38,725 nucleotides of DNA, from positions 1 through 38,725 of the forward strand of contig MHBW01000008.1 of NCBI GenBank assembly GCA_001816385.1, in the 5' to 3' direction. The position numbers and the translations under genes are program-made. Source of the stretch: Candidatus Blackburnbacteria bacterium RIFCSPHIGHO2_01_FULL_43_15b (lineage in GTDB: Bacteria > Patescibacteriota > Microgenomatia > UBA8517 > UBA10165). The number at the start of each line of letters is the position of its first letter. The first letter of the stretch is position 1. Positions 16,090-24,925 of this stretch are shown in pieces. A model generated the notes under the pieces. That model saw nothing but the letters and a program-made list of their open reading frames with translations, was not told where the DNA came from and ran no database searches.

Positions 16090-17480
16090 AACTAAAGTCT
16101 CTACTACTCCTATTTGCTTTGCTTTCTCTTCATTTGTATTTTTTAACTCATCTTAAGTTTACTGCCTGGCCGGAAATGTTCTCTTATCCTTATCTCAAAA
16201 ACCATGGGTTTTTGTTATATCAGGACATGGTCCATCCATATCCACCAGTTCTCACACTTACGCTTGCATATCTTTATAAATTTTTCGGTTATAAACTTTT
16301 CGTTTTAGAGTGGTTCTCCTGGATTGTAGTTTTATTTTCCACAGTGTGTGTTTGGCTGCTAGCAAGACAGGTGGGGAAAAGTGAGAGAGCAGGTATTGTT
16401 GCCGCGACTTGCTATGTATTTCTTCAGCCTTTTTTAGAAGGCAATATGTTGTGGTTTGATATCGCCATTGTCCCACCAGTACTTTTAGGTCTATTTTTTC
16501 TTTTGAAAAATAACTTATTTGCTAGTGGATTGTTCTTTGCCCTTGCCGCATTTACCAAACAAACCGCAGGATTATTTTATATCGCTGTACTGGCATACCT
16601 TATTTGGCGCGATAGATCGCACCTTTTAAGGCGACCCCTTACAAAGCGCGTAATATCGTTCCTTTTGGGGCCTTTGATTTTTGGTATTCCACTTTTGTTT
16701 AGGTTATGGCAGGAAGGGGCCTTAATTGGTTTTTGGAAGTGGGTGGTTTTATATCCGGCAATGCAGTGGTCTAAGTTCCCGGGCTATGTCCAAATGTCGC
16801 TATCACGTCATCAAGTGGCAGTTCTGGCCATATTGTCTTTTTCTTTAATAATTATAGCAGTGAAGAATTGGAAAATATTGAAACACCCCGACTTCTTTTT
16901 GCTTTCGCTTTTGTCTTTTGTGGGAATTTTGGCTGTTTATCCAAGGTTTTCTTTTTTTCATTTTCAAATAGTATTGGCCTTTTGGGCAGTTTTTGTGGGT
17001 ATACTTTTGCTAAAAACTAAGTTTTCTCCGACTTCTGCAATTGTGTACGCACTCTTTATTGCGGCATCAATAAGAGTGATTATCTTTCCTGTTGTGAGGA
17101 CTGATTGGGGCAAGGAGGCGAGGTTTTATAACAGCGAAGACAAAAAACTGGCAGCACAAATAAAAGAAGCAGTTGGTGACAATCAAACGGTTTTTTTACA
17201 AGGCTTTTCTTCGCAATATTATGTTTTATCAAACACGCTTCCGCCTAAACCCTGGGCTGATAATTTTTCCTGGTATTGGGAAATTTCTGGCGTGCAGGAG
17301 GAAATTTTATCTAAGTGGTCTAACAATTCTCCGCTCTATCTGGTATGGAGAATTCCCAAAGAGAGTGAGTCCTTGTTGGGACGTTATCAGCCTGAAAAGA
17401 TTGTAAATTACCTAAGCCAAAATTACACTAAAGAACAAGAACTTAAAAACGTGGTTTGGGTTTGGAGGAAAAAACAATGA
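16086..17480 (+). CDS. GT-C family membrane glycosyltransferase (PMT-like)
   Basis: Predicted 464-residue protein with about ten helices. After the first helix the loop contains AWPE (E30) and then QDMVHPYPPVLTL (D47, H50). This layout fits ArnT/PMT-type GT-C enzymes that use polyprenyl-phosphate sugars. A second recognisable site is AAFTKQTAGLFYI after about residue 155, a loop also common in this group. The last 100 residues form an extracytoplasmic domain with no final helix. ATGA overlap with the methyltransferase and with the following GT4 gene. It is the first member of a GT-C, GT4, GT2 triplet that recurs downstream. Confidence 0.82.
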   Translation: MKLKSLLLLFALLSLHLYFLTHLKFTAWPEMFSYPYLKNHGFLLYQDMVHPYPPVLTLTLAYLYKFFGYKLFVLEWFSWIVVLFSTVCVWLLARQVGKSERAGIVAATCYVFLQPFLEGNMLWFDIAIVPPVLLGLFFLLKNNLFASGLFFALAAFTKQTAGLFYIAVLAYLIWRDRSHLLRRPLTKRVISFLLGPLIFGIPLLFRLWQEGALIGFWKWVVLYPAMQWSKFPGYVQMSLSRHQVAVLAILSFSLIIIAVKNWKILKHPDFFLLSLLSFVGILAVYPRFSFFHFQIVLAFWAVFVGILLLKTKFSPTSAIVYALFIAASIRVIIFPVVRTDWGKEARFYNSEDKKLAAQIKEAVGDNQTVFLQGFSSQYYVLSNTLPPKPWADNFSWYWEISGVQEEILSKWSNNSPLYLVWRIPKESESLLGRYQPEKIVNYLSQNYTKEQELKNVVWVWRKKQ

Positions 17481-18448
17481 GGGTGGCTTTTTTATCTTTT
17501 TATAGCGATAAAGTTAATAGGGGTGTTGAAACTTATGTCCAGGAACTATCTAGCCGGCTAACTCTTCTTAGTCATAAGGTAGATGTTTTCGAGGGAGGCA
17601 AAAGCAAAGCTAAAAATGTAAAAGATTTTACCATAGAGGTGTTGTCTAAAGTTAGTGTGGACACTGATGTTTTAATTCCCACAAACGGAGGTTGGCAGAG
17701 CTTGTTATGTAAAATTTGGTGTGTGCGACACGGAAAGAAGTTAATTATTTCCGGACAAGCAGGACTGGGTTTTGATGATCGGCTTAATTTATGGGTTTTC
17801 CCGGACTGTTTTGTGGGCTTGACGGATTATCAGTGTGCATGGGCGCGCAAGGCTAGTCCATTTATCAAAGTGGCTAAAATTCCAAATGGCGTAGACGTAA
17901 AAAAGTTCAACAGAGTAGGTGATGGTTTAAAAATCAATCTTGCCAAGCCTATTGTTTTGTGCGCAGCAGCTTTGATTCCGATGAAAAGACTGGATTTGGC
18001 AATTAAGGCTGTTTCCAAACTTCCCAAAGGCTCGTTATTAATTGCGGGGAAGGGTGAGCAAGAAGAATGTTTAAAGCAACTTGGAGACAAATTACTCCCT
18101 GGACGCTTTCAGATTCTCTCATTTGCTCGCACGCAAATGTCCCAGGTTTACAAAGCCGCGGATGTTTTTACGTTTCCAACTTCACCTTGGGAATCGTTTG
18201 GCATTGTGATGTTGGAAGCAATGGCATGCGGTCTGCCAGTTGTTGTCAGCAATGACCCGATTCGTTGTGAGATAGTTGGGGACGCCGGACTTTTTGTAAA
18301 TCCGGAAGACACCCAAGAGTATGCTCAAGCCTTAGAAAAAACACTCGCTATGAAACGGGGAGATAAACCAAGAAGACAAGCTGAAAAATTTTCCTGGGAC
18401 AAAATTGCCCAGCAATACGATGAGCTATTCCATAGTTTAGTTCCATGA
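17477..18448 (+). CDS. GT4-family glycosyltransferase
   Basis: GT-B fold enzyme of 323 residues. The N-terminal acceptor domain has the glycine loop NRGVETYVQEL (about 14-24). The C-terminal donor domain includes IPNGVDVKKF, LIAGKGEQEECL and the retaining-GT4 signature E239-x7-E247 in WESFGIVMLEAMACGLPVVV. A cytoplasmic retaining transferase using a nucleotide sugar is expected. The chosen ATG at 17477 is preceded by GGAGGA (17464-17469) at a 7-base spacing and overlaps the previous stop by ATGA. The longer frame from TTG 17456 would place the Shine-Dalgarno inside the gene. The protein is somewhat shorter than the usual 360-400 residues, mainly in the N-terminal domain. Confidence 0.88.
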   Translation: MRVAFLSFYSDKVNRGVETYVQELSSRLTLLSHKVDVFEGGKSKAKNVKDFTIEVLSKVSVDTDVLIPTNGGWQSLLCKIWCVRHGKKLIISGQAGLGFDDRLNLWVFPDCFVGLTDYQCAWARKASPFIKVAKIPNGVDVKKFNRVGDGLKINLAKPIVLCAAALIPMKRLDLAIKAVSKLPKGSLLIAGKGEQEECLKQLGDKLLPGRFQILSFARTQMSQVYKAADVFTFPTSPWESFGIVMLEAMACGLPVVVSNDPIRCEIVGDAGLFVNPEDTQEYAQALEKTLAMKRGDKPRRQAEKFSWDKIAQQYDELFHSLVP

Positions 18449-19296
18449 ACAGCCCAAAAATTTCTGTAATAATCCCAACTTACAATGAAGAAAACGTCAT
18501 TGTGGAATGTTTGGAATCCCTGAATAAACAGACATACAATAATTATGAGGTGATTGTTGTAGATGACGGCTCGACAGACGACACAGTAAAAGTAGTTTCA
18601 CACATCACCAATCACCAATCACTTATCACTCTGCTTAAGCAAAAACATAAAGGACCCGGAAGTGCACGAAACTTAGGGGCAAAACATGCCAAAGGTGAAG
18701 TTTTGGTTTTTGTAGATTCGGATATGACTTTTGCTACTGATTTTCTGGAAAAGTTAGTCAAGCCAATATTAGAAGGAAAATCAAAAGGAACGTTTAGCAA
18801 GGAAGAGCTGGTTGCCAATCCTGAAAATATATGGTCTGCTTGTTGGACAATTAACGAAGGTTGGGAGAAAGGAAAACGCCACCCAAAAAATTATCCTGAT
18901 AAACAAAAAGTTTTTCGGGCAATTTTGAAAAGCGAGTTTTTTCGTGTAGGCGGATTTACGCCAAGCGGAGAATATACTGATGACTGGTCTTTAAGTAAAA
19001 AGTTAGGGTATCTTGCCGACAATGCTATTAGTGCAAAGTTTTATCACAAAAACCCCGAAAGTTTGGGAGAGATATTTAATCAGGCAAAATGGATTGGCAA
19101 AAGAAGATATAAATTTGGAATTTTAGGGGAATTTGTGGCACTTGTTCGTGCCTCTCTCCCTATTTCAGTCCTTGTGGGATTAGTCAAAAGCTTGATAAAC
19201 AAAAGGCCGCAATTTTTTGTTTTTAAAATTGTTTATGGCTCGGGGATTTTTGTCGGTAGTTTAACTTCACTATTTGGAGGTAAAAGTGCGAAGTAG
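18445..19296 (+). CDS. GT2-family glycosyltransferase
   Basis: Glycosyltransferase of 283 residues. The GT-A start is clear: VIIPTYNEENVIVECLESL, then VVDDGSTDDT, GPGSARNLGA, and DxD at D91-S-D93 (VDSDM). The catalytic-region acidic pair is likely YTDDWSLSKKLG. A hydrophobic C-terminal part (about 225-275) may anchor it to the membrane. Residues 53-62 (HITNHQSLIT) are encoded by four tandem heptamers (18604-18631), an odd insertion between strand and helix, and another GT gene of this operon shows the same repeat. ATGA overlap with the previous gene; the following GTG start lies inside its end. Confidence 0.88.
   Translation: MNSPKISVIIPTYNEENVIVECLESLNKQTYNNYEVIVVDDGSTDDTVKVVSHITNHQSLITLLKQKHKGPGSARNLGAKHAKGEVLVFVDSDMTFATDFLEKLVKPILEGKSKGTFSKEELVANPENIWSACWTINEGWEKGKRHPKNYPDKQKVFRAILKSEFFRVGGFTPSGEYTDDWSLSKKLGYLADNAISAKFYHKNPESLGEIFNQAKWIGKRRYKFGILGEFVALVRASLPISVLVGLVKSLINKRPQFFVFKIVYGSGIFVGSLTSLFGGKSAK
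18604..18631 (+). repeat. Heptanucleotide tandem repeat inside a GT2 gene
   Basis: Four consecutive 7-base units, ATCACCA, ATCACCA, ATCACTT and ATCACTC. As 7 is not a multiple of 3, each unit is read in a different frame; three units give seven residues. The repeat is in frame and the enzyme remains intact. Confidence 0.7.
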
Positions 19297-20656
19297 AGAA
19301 AAAACATTCTTGATTTTAGTGTTAGTGGGCGCATTTGTTATCCGACTATTTTCTCTAAACCAGTCGCTTTGGTTAGATGAAGCAACGAGTGTTTTGGCAG
19401 CGAAAAACTTTTCATTCCCGGATTTAATTTTTAAGTTTTCGCCAGGCGACTTTCACCCACCGCTTTACTATTTAGTTCTTAAAATGTGGATTAGTTTTTT
19501 CGGTACGTCAGAAATTGCTGTTCGGGTATTGTCTGTTATTTCTGGCGTGGCCACTGTTTATATTGTCTACCTTATTGGCAAGAAGTTGTCTGGCAGTGGA
19601 GTAGCAGTAACAGCCGCCGCCTTTTTGGCTACTGCACCTTTGCATATTTACTACTCGCAAGAGGCGAGAATGTATAGCTTGGAAACTTTGCTGGCTGTTC
19701 TTGTGGTCTGGTTTTTTGTAAGCGAAAAGTGGATCGGTTTGGTAATAACTGCAGCAATTTTACTCTACACCGATTATCTGCCAGCACTAATTTTAATCCC
19801 ATTATTTCTAATAAAAAAGAAAAAATTAGTTCTCCCTTTTATTGGGGTTTTATTGCTACTCCTCCCGTGGTTCCCTATCTTTTTAAACCAATTGCAAAAC
19901 GGGCTTGCCGTGCATAGCAATGCACCGAACTGGTGGGTGACTTTGGGTAAGACCAATTTTAAAGAGCTAGCCTTAGTTCCCGTAAAGTTCATGCTGGGAC
20001 GCATTTCTTTTTACAATAAATCTTTGTATGCTGCGACAGTTCTTGGATCGGGCGCAATTTTCGGAACAGCACTTTTTGGCACTTTGAGAAAATGGCAAAA
20101 AGCAAGGCCCCTGTGGCTTTTGTTTTTATTCCCCATTTTGGCAGCAGCTGCGTTGGGATTATACATTTCTGTCTTTTCTTATTTCAGACTCTTATTTGTT
20201 TTGCCTTTATTTTATCTCCTAGTCGCATATGGTACACAAAACCTGGGCGCTCGGTGGTTTAAACCGCTGTTGGCAGGAATACTATTTATAAACCTTACTG
20301 CCAGTTCGCTTTATCTTTTTACACCGCGGTTCCACAGAGAAGATTGGAAAAGTGCAGTTTCCTGGCTTGAGCAGGACGCGGGACAGAAAAGTGCAGCAAC
20401 TCTTTTTGTCACGAACAATCAGCGCGATCCCTATATTTATTATTCAAAGGGTGTACCTTCGTTTGGTCCTGATGGACTTGGGAGAGGGAATTTTGAGAAA
20501 ATATACCTGATGCGGTACGTTCAGCCTATTTTTGATCCGCAAGATAGCTTGCGTAAAAAAATTGAGAGTGTGGGATACCAAAGAATGGCGGAAAAAGATT
20601 TTAATGGTGTAACCGTTTGGGCGTACGAAAGGAATACATATGCGAATTTGCATTGA
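19286..20656 (+). CDS. PMT/ArnT-like GT-C glycosyltransferase
   Basis: Predicted 456-residue membrane enzyme with about eleven helices. It carries the PMT_2 hallmarks: LWLDEA (D31, E32) after the first helix, GDFHPPLYYLVLKMW (D55, H57), and YYSQEARMYSLETL. These place it in the family that moves sugars from polyprenyl monophosphate carriers on the outer face of the membrane. The start is GTG at 19286, with GGAGG (19276-19280) 5 bases ahead. The upstream TTG overlaps that Shine-Dalgarno and is unlikely. It overlaps the GT2 gene before it by 11 bases and the GT4 gene after it by 17. A soluble tail after about residue 350 probably lies outside the cell membrane. Confidence 0.88.
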   Translation: MRSREKTFLILVLVGAFVIRLFSLNQSLWLDEATSVLAAKNFSFPDLIFKFSPGDFHPPLYYLVLKMWISFFGTSEIAVRVLSVISGVATVYIVYLIGKKLSGSGVAVTAAAFLATAPLHIYYSQEARMYSLETLLAVLVVWFFVSEKWIGLVITAAILLYTDYLPALILIPLFLIKKKKLVLPFIGVLLLLLPWFPIFLNQLQNGLAVHSNAPNWWVTLGKTNFKELALVPVKFMLGRISFYNKSLYAATVLGSGAIFGTALFGTLRKWQKARPLWLLFLFPILAAAALGLYISVFSYFRLLFVLPLFYLLVAYGTQNLGARWFKPLLAGILFINLTASSLYLFTPRFHREDWKSAVSWLEQDAGQKSAATLFVTNNQRDPYIYYSKGVPSFGPDGLGRGNFEKIYLMRYVQPIFDPQDSLRKKIESVGYQRMAEKDFNGVTVWAYERNTYANLH

Positions 20657-21716
20657 CGTCTCACAAGCAGTTTATGGCACGGGTGTTGGTGACTATACAA
20701 AAAATTTAGTCACTCATCTTTTGCGGGTTGATTCGGAAAACGAGTACGTATTATTTGGTGGGGCATTAAGACGACGGGGTGAATTGCAGCAGTTATTTCC
20801 GCCTACAAAAAACAGCACTCTCAAATCTTTCATCTTTCCCCCGACAATTGCCGATATTTTTTGGAATAATTTACACACTTTACCGATTGAAAAGTTTGTG
20901 GGGAATATAGATTTATTACATTCTTCTGACTGGACGCAGCCGCCAACTTGTGCCTTTAAGATAACCACAATTCACGATTTAGCGCCTTTAAGATATCCGC
21001 AGTACACCCCCAAGAAAATTTTAGATGTGCACAAAAAACGCCTGGCATGGGTGGCAAAGGAAGTTGATCGAATAATTGCCGTTTCATCTTTTACCAAACA
21101 GGAAGCGGTTGAACTCTTAGGAATAAACCCCGAAAAAATTGTGGTTATACCAGAGGCGGGGGATGAACGGATTTGCCCAGTTGGCTTTGATGAAGTTGAG
21201 AGGGTTGTTAAAAAATTTATGATACCTGGAAAGTATCTTTTGGTTGTGGGAACTAATCCACGCAAGAATCTTCCCAAAATAGTTGAAGCTTTTGATAAAA
21301 TTCGTGTCAATCACAAGCTTTCGTTAGTAGTGGTAGGCAGAAAACCTCAGGGAAATTTTGGGAAAGATGTAATTTTTACCGGCTTTACCGGCTTTGAAGA
21401 TTTATCTGCGCTTTATTCGGGGGCAGCGGCTCTTGTATACACTTCTTTGTATGAAGGTTTTGGGCAGCCGATTCTTGAGGCAATGAAAGTTGGCTGTCCT
21501 GTGATTACGTCCAACACATCAAGTTTGCCCGAAGTAGCGGGGGATGCTGCGGTGTTGGTAAATCCTACAAAAACCGAAGAAATTGTGGATGGTATTAAAG
21601 AAGTTGTTAGAAACAGAGAAAAGTGGGCAAAAAAAGGGAGGCAGCGAGCAAAGGAGTTTTCTTGGGAAGATACGGTAAAACTCACTTTACGGGTTTATCA
21701 GGAGGCTTTGAAATGA
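20640..21716 (+). CDS. GT4-family glycosyltransferase
   Basis: GT-B fold enzyme of 358 residues with a complete set of family marks: N-terminal IDVSQAVYGTGVGDYTKNL (acceptor glycine loop), TIHDLAPLRYPQ, VVGTNPRKNLPKIVEAF (donor-domain start) and E272-x7-E280 in YEGFGQPILEAMKVGCPV. This group contains mannosyl- and rhamnosyl-transferases of O-antigen clusters. AAAGGA about 6 bases before the ATG serves as Shine-Dalgarno; the gene begins inside the end of the GT-C gene. It is followed by a related GT4 gene; the pair may come from tandem duplication. Confidence 0.9.
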   Translation: MRICIDVSQAVYGTGVGDYTKNLVTHLLRVDSENEYVLFGGALRRRGELQQLFPPTKNSTLKSFIFPPTIADIFWNNLHTLPIEKFVGNIDLLHSSDWTQPPTCAFKITTIHDLAPLRYPQYTPKKILDVHKKRLAWVAKEVDRIIAVSSFTKQEAVELLGINPEKIVVIPEAGDERICPVGFDEVERVVKKFMIPGKYLLVVGTNPRKNLPKIVEAFDKIRVNHKLSLVVVGRKPQGNFGKDVIFTGFTGFEDLSALYSGAAALVYTSLYEGFGQPILEAMKVGCPVITSNTSSLPEVAGDAAVLVNPTKTEEIVDGIKEVVRNREKWAKKGRQRAKEFSWEDTVKLTLRVYQEALK

Positions 21717-22819
21717 CTATCGGAGTAGACGGCAACGAAGCAAATTTGAAAAACCGCGTGGGTGTAAATCAATATGCCGCAGAATTATTGTGTGCCTTGG
21801 AGAAATTGGAAGAGGCACAAAAGCATGAGTGGGTGGTTTATTTGGCTTCCCCGCCTCTCCCCCATTTACCCAAAGAAAGGGTTGGGTGGACATATAAAAT
21901 AGTGCCAGGCGGACTTATTCAAAAAACTCTCACTGTGTGGCGAACAAGACCTGATGTGTATTTTGCACCGACACACTATTTGCCTTTGTTTCCACCTGTT
22001 TCAACGGTGATGGCCGTGATGGACTTGGGATATTTGAGATTCCCCGACCAATTTAAAAAACGTGACTTTTTTCAATTGAAGTATTGGACCTTAATTTCTT
22101 TACTGGAAGCGCAGAAGGTTCTAGCAATATCTGAAAGCACAAAATCGGACATTATAAAGCATTATCCATGGGCTAAGAGAAAAATTGTGGTGACCCCTTT
22201 GGGCTATGACAAAAGCCAATTTAAATATCCCATTCCGAAAAAAGAAATTGAAAAGGTTGCCAAAAAATATGGAATCGAGGGGAAATATGTGTTGTACTTG
22301 GGTACCTTAAAGCCAAGCAAGAACATAGAAGGAGTGGTGGAAGCATTCCATCTACTCATCACCCATCGCCCATCACTTGCCACCAAATTAGTGGTTGCCG
22401 GTAAAAAAGGTTGGTTGTTTAACACGATTTTTAAGAAGGTGGAAGAGTTGGGATTGCAAAACCGCGTTATTTTTACGGACTTTTTCCACGAAGAAGATAA
22501 AGCCCCTTTGATGGCTGGAGCTTTAGTTTTTGTCTCCCCCAGTTTTTGGGAAGGTTTTGGAATTCCCGCTTTGGAAAGTATGGCTGTCGGGACACCTGTT
22601 GTTGTTTCTAATGTCACCAGTTATCCGGAAGTGGTGGGCAAAGCAGGTATTTTAGTTGACCCGTACAACGTAGAAGGTATAACTGAGGGGATAAACAAGG
22701 TAGTTTCCGCCTCCTCCGCAGCATATGATAAGATGATAAGAACAGGTTTGGATCAAGCCGCAAAATTTTCCTGGGAAGAAACAGCACGAAAAACTTTGGA
22801 CGTATTAACAAATTTATGA
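21713..22819 (+). CDS. GT4-family glycosyltransferase, paralogue of the preceding gene
   Basis: GT-B fold enzyme of 368 residues. It opens with IGVDGNEANLKNRVGVNQYA, shows VMAVMDLGYLRFPDQF (counterpart of TIHDLAPLRYP in its neighbour), LGTLKPSKNIEGVVEAF, and E280-x7-E288 in WEGFGIPALESMAVGTPVV. The ATG at 21713 has GGAGG at 21701-21705, 7 bases away, and ATGA overlap with the previous stop. The frame stays open a further 30 codons upstream, inside the previous gene, but that part does not look like a GT4 start. Residues encoded at 22358-22385 (ITHRPSLAT) come from a degenerate heptamer repeat like that in the GT2 gene at 18445. Confidence 0.9.
   Translation: MTIGVDGNEANLKNRVGVNQYAAELLCALEKLEEAQKHEWVVYLASPPLPHLPKERVGWTYKIVPGGLIQKTLTVWRTRPDVYFAPTHYLPLFPPVSTVMAVMDLGYLRFPDQFKKRDFFQLKYWTLISLLEAQKVLAISESTKSDIIKHYPWAKRKIVVTPLGYDKSQFKYPIPKKEIEKVAKKYGIEGKYVLYLGTLKPSKNIEGVVEAFHLLITHRPSLATKLVVAGKKGWLFNTIFKKVEELGLQNRVIFTDFFHEEDKAPLMAGALVFVSPSFWEGFGIPALESMAVGTPVVVSNVTSYPEVVGKAGILVDPYNVEGITEGINKVVSASSAAYDKMIRTGLDQAAKFSWEETARKTLDVLTNL
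22358..22385 (+). repeat. Degenerate heptamer repeat inside a GT4 gene
   Basis: Units ATCACCC, ATCGCCC, ATCACTT and the decayed GCCACCA follow each other without gaps. Unit sequence and the final ATCACTT agree with the array at 18604-18631. It lies in the loop after the donor-domain strand and keeps the frame open. Confidence 0.6.
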
Positions 22820-23418
22820 ATCTTTTCCAAGATAAAAATGGCAACAGGCTAACTCTCTCTCAAGCTTTGGGGAAGATTGCGAACAGACTTAGCAATTACT
22901 TTCTCGATTTTGAGTTAATGATCTTGCGCTGGGTAGGTCATATACCAATACGCACGCTCCGGCACGCGATTTACATGTTGGTCGGAGTCCGTATGGGGCG
23001 AGGTTCAACAATCCACATGTGGACCAATTTCTTCCAGCCAAAAAATATAGAAATTGGGCAAGACACAATTGTTGGGAATAACGCATTTTTGGACGGCCGC
23101 GCGCCGTTAATAATTGGGAACCACACAAATATAGCCGCCGAAGTATTAATTTACAACTCCGAACATGATGTTCACTCAGAAGATTTCCATGCCATTGAAG
23201 GGCCTGTTGAAATTGGTGATTATGTCTTTATCGGTCCTCGGGCTATTATCCTGCCTGGAGTAAAAATTGGAAGAGGTGCAATTGTTGCGGCAGGCGCGGT
23301 GGTAACCAAAAGTGTTTCGGACTTTGCGATTGTCGGAGGAGTACCTGCAAAAGAAATTGGAGAAAGAAAGAATAAAAATCCCCGCTATAGTTTAGGCCAT
23401 TCTCGCCTGTTCCAATAA
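22816..23418 (+). CDS. Hexapeptide-repeat acyltransferase (WcaF/LbH type)
   Basis: Predicted 200-residue left-handed parallel beta-helix transferase. From about residue 65 the hexapeptide pattern is plain (IEIGQDTIVGNNAFL, IIGNHTNIAAEVLI, VEIGDYVFIGPRAIILPGVKIGRGAIVAAGAVVTKSV). The motif YNSEHDVHSEDF supplies the expected catalytic histidine region. The family moves acetyl or other acyl groups from acyl-CoA to sugars. The N-terminal 60 residues are longer and more hydrophobic than in a minimal LbH enzyme, perhaps for membrane contact. ATGA overlap with the GT4 gene. It probably O-acetylates a residue of the glycan built by this operon. Confidence 0.9.
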   Translation: MNLFQDKNGNRLTLSQALGKIANRLSNYFLDFELMILRWVGHIPIRTLRHAIYMLVGVRMGRGSTIHMWTNFFQPKNIEIGQDTIVGNNAFLDGRAPLIIGNHTNIAAEVLIYNSEHDVHSEDFHAIEGPVEIGDYVFIGPRAIILPGVKIGRGAIVAAGAVVTKSVSDFAIVGGVPAKEIGERKNKNPRYSLGHSRLFQ

Positions 23419-23423
23419 TTGTT

Positions 23424-23984
23424 ATGAAGCTCCTTTTGAATATTGTGTTTTATATCTTGACCGCTGTTGTTTTATTCGGCACAGTTGCATATTTATCTGT
23501 CCCCTCTCCACACTTTCCCAAACCCCCTTCGGACTCTGTTCAATCTGTTGAAAAGGCTGATGTGGAAAATTTTTACCAGCGGCGCGCTTACTTTACTGAC
23601 TTTTCTCGGGAAGATATTTTGAAGCATTACGAACAAGAATTTAAAAAACAAAACCTTCTGCTAAACATCTCATATACCGTAACCTATCCTCCCGAAGATG
23701 CTCAAGTTTTGATACGAGATCAAACGCGTAGTGTTTATTTACCTGAGATAATTCACCCATTTAGAGAGTCTTTGTTTGTAAATGTCTTTGAGGCAAAAAC
23801 TGCCAAGGATGAGATATGGTATCGTGGAGTGCATTACGAAAGGAAGATCACAGTAAGGTATGTTCCTTCAGACCCACGACTGAGAGTGGGAATATTAACA
23901 GCAGCTGTGTTGGGATTGCTTTTTCTTTTGCGGGAGATATTGACGACTTTCTTTAATATTGCCAAAAGAATAGTGAAAAAATGA
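23424..23984 (+). CDS. Two-helix membrane protein of unknown function
   Basis: Predicted 186-residue protein with one helix at each end (about 5-25 and 153-173) and about 125 residues between them, presumably outside the cytoplasmic membrane. The central part begins YLSVPSPHFPKPP and contains EDILKHYEQEFKKQ and VFEAKTAKDEIWYRGVHYERKITVRYVPSDPRLR. The last helix is followed by KRIVKK. I recognise no family. It lies 5 bases after the acyltransferase stop and overlaps the next GT2 start by ATGA, so it is translated with the glycan enzymes. Topology (both ends inside, a folded part outside) resembles that of chain-length or polymer-assembly partners, but sequence gives no proof. Confidence 0.72.
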   Translation: MKLLLNIVFYILTAVVLFGTVAYLSVPSPHFPKPPSDSVQSVEKADVENFYQRRAYFTDFSREDILKHYEQEFKKQNLLLNISYTVTYPPEDAQVLIRDQTRSVYLPEIIHPFRESLFVNVFEAKTAKDEIWYRGVHYERKITVRYVPSDPRLRVGILTAAVLGLLFLLREILTTFFNIAKRIVKK

Positions 23985-24925
23985 AAAGTAAATCCATCGA
24001 TGTTTCGATCATAATTTTAAGTTACAACACCAAAAATTTAACTTTGGCCTGCATAGAATCAGTCGTTCGTCATACCCAGGGCATAAACTACGAGTTGATA
24101 ATTATTGATAACGCCTCAACAGACGGATCGGTAGAAATGCTAAAAGATTTGAAGAGAAAGGTAAAGGGGGTGGTAGTGATTTTAAGCAAAGAAAATTTAG
24201 GGTTTTCTGCAGGTAACAACTTAGGAATGAGTGTTGCCAGAGGCAAATATATTCTACTATTAAATTCCGACACTGAGTTTGGCGAAAACGTCTTGTCACC
24301 CATGATTCCCTGGATGGAGCAACATCCAAAAGTTGGAGTGGCTACCTGCCAACTAACAAATCCGTATGGGAGCATACAGCCAACGGGGGGTATGTATCCG
24401 GATTTGTGGCATCTTTTTTTGTGGTCAACTTTCTTGGATGATTTGCCAGGTGTAGGCGAGCTCTTTGGGTCATATCACCCACACCCTACCTTTTATCGAC
24501 AGGAACATTCGCTTGATTGGGTGACTGGTGCGTTTATGCTGATTCGCAAAACTGCAAAAGAAGAAGTTGCTGAATTTGATCCGAAGTTTTTTATGTATGC
24601 TGAAGATATGGAGTATTGCTACCGATTTAAACAAAAAGGTTGGGGAATTAGGTATGTGCCGATTGCAAGAATTATGCATATAGGTGGTGCCTCAAGTACC
24701 GGCGAGGGAGTGCATTTTTCAAATAATGTTTATGGTAAAGAGCGAAGTGTGGTAGGAGAATTTAAGGGAATTGGTTTATTTTATCGTAAGCATTTTCCAG
24801 CACAGTATCCTTTAGCGTCGGTGTTGCTGAAAATTGGGGCGTCCTTAAGGTTTTTTGTGTTTGGGTTAATTTTTCAGCAAACCCAGGCTAAAAATATTTA
24901 TGCGAAAGCTTTTCAGAGTATTTAA
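23981..24925 (+). CDS. GT2-family glycosyltransferase, rhamnosyl/galactofuranosyl type
   Basis: Glycosyltransferase of 314 residues, the WbbL/GlfT-like group. Signature elements are VSIIILSYNTKNLTLACIES, IIDNASTDGSVEML, ENLGFSAGNNLG, the DxD-type LLNSDTE (N95-S-D97), WVTGAFMLIRK, and AEDMEYCYRFKQKGWG with IMHIGGASS. These are shared with bacterial rhamnosyltransferases acting on undecaprenyl-linked acceptors. A hydrophobic stretch near the end (FFVFGLIFQ) may attach it to the membrane. It is closely related to the GT2 gene at 28940. Translation starts on ATGA overlapping the preceding gene. Confidence 0.9.
   Translation: MKSKSIDVSIIILSYNTKNLTLACIESVVRHTQGINYELIIIDNASTDGSVEMLKDLKRKVKGVVVILSKENLGFSAGNNLGMSVARGKYILLLNSDTEFGENVLSPMIPWMEQHPKVGVATCQLTNPYGSIQPTGGMYPDLWHLFLWSTFLDDLPGVGELFGSYHPHPTFYRQEHSLDWVTGAFMLIRKTAKEEVAEFDPKFFMYAEDMEYCYRFKQKGWGIRYVPIARIMHIGGASSTGEGVHFSNNVYGKERSVVGEFKGIGLFYRKHFPAQYPLASVLLKIGASLRFFVFGLIFQQTQAKNIYAKAFQSI

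Noticed and set aside
22204-22617. 137-codon minus-strand frame
   Set aside because: Lies fully inside a well-defined GT4 gene in the opposite direction; composition is that of a shadow.
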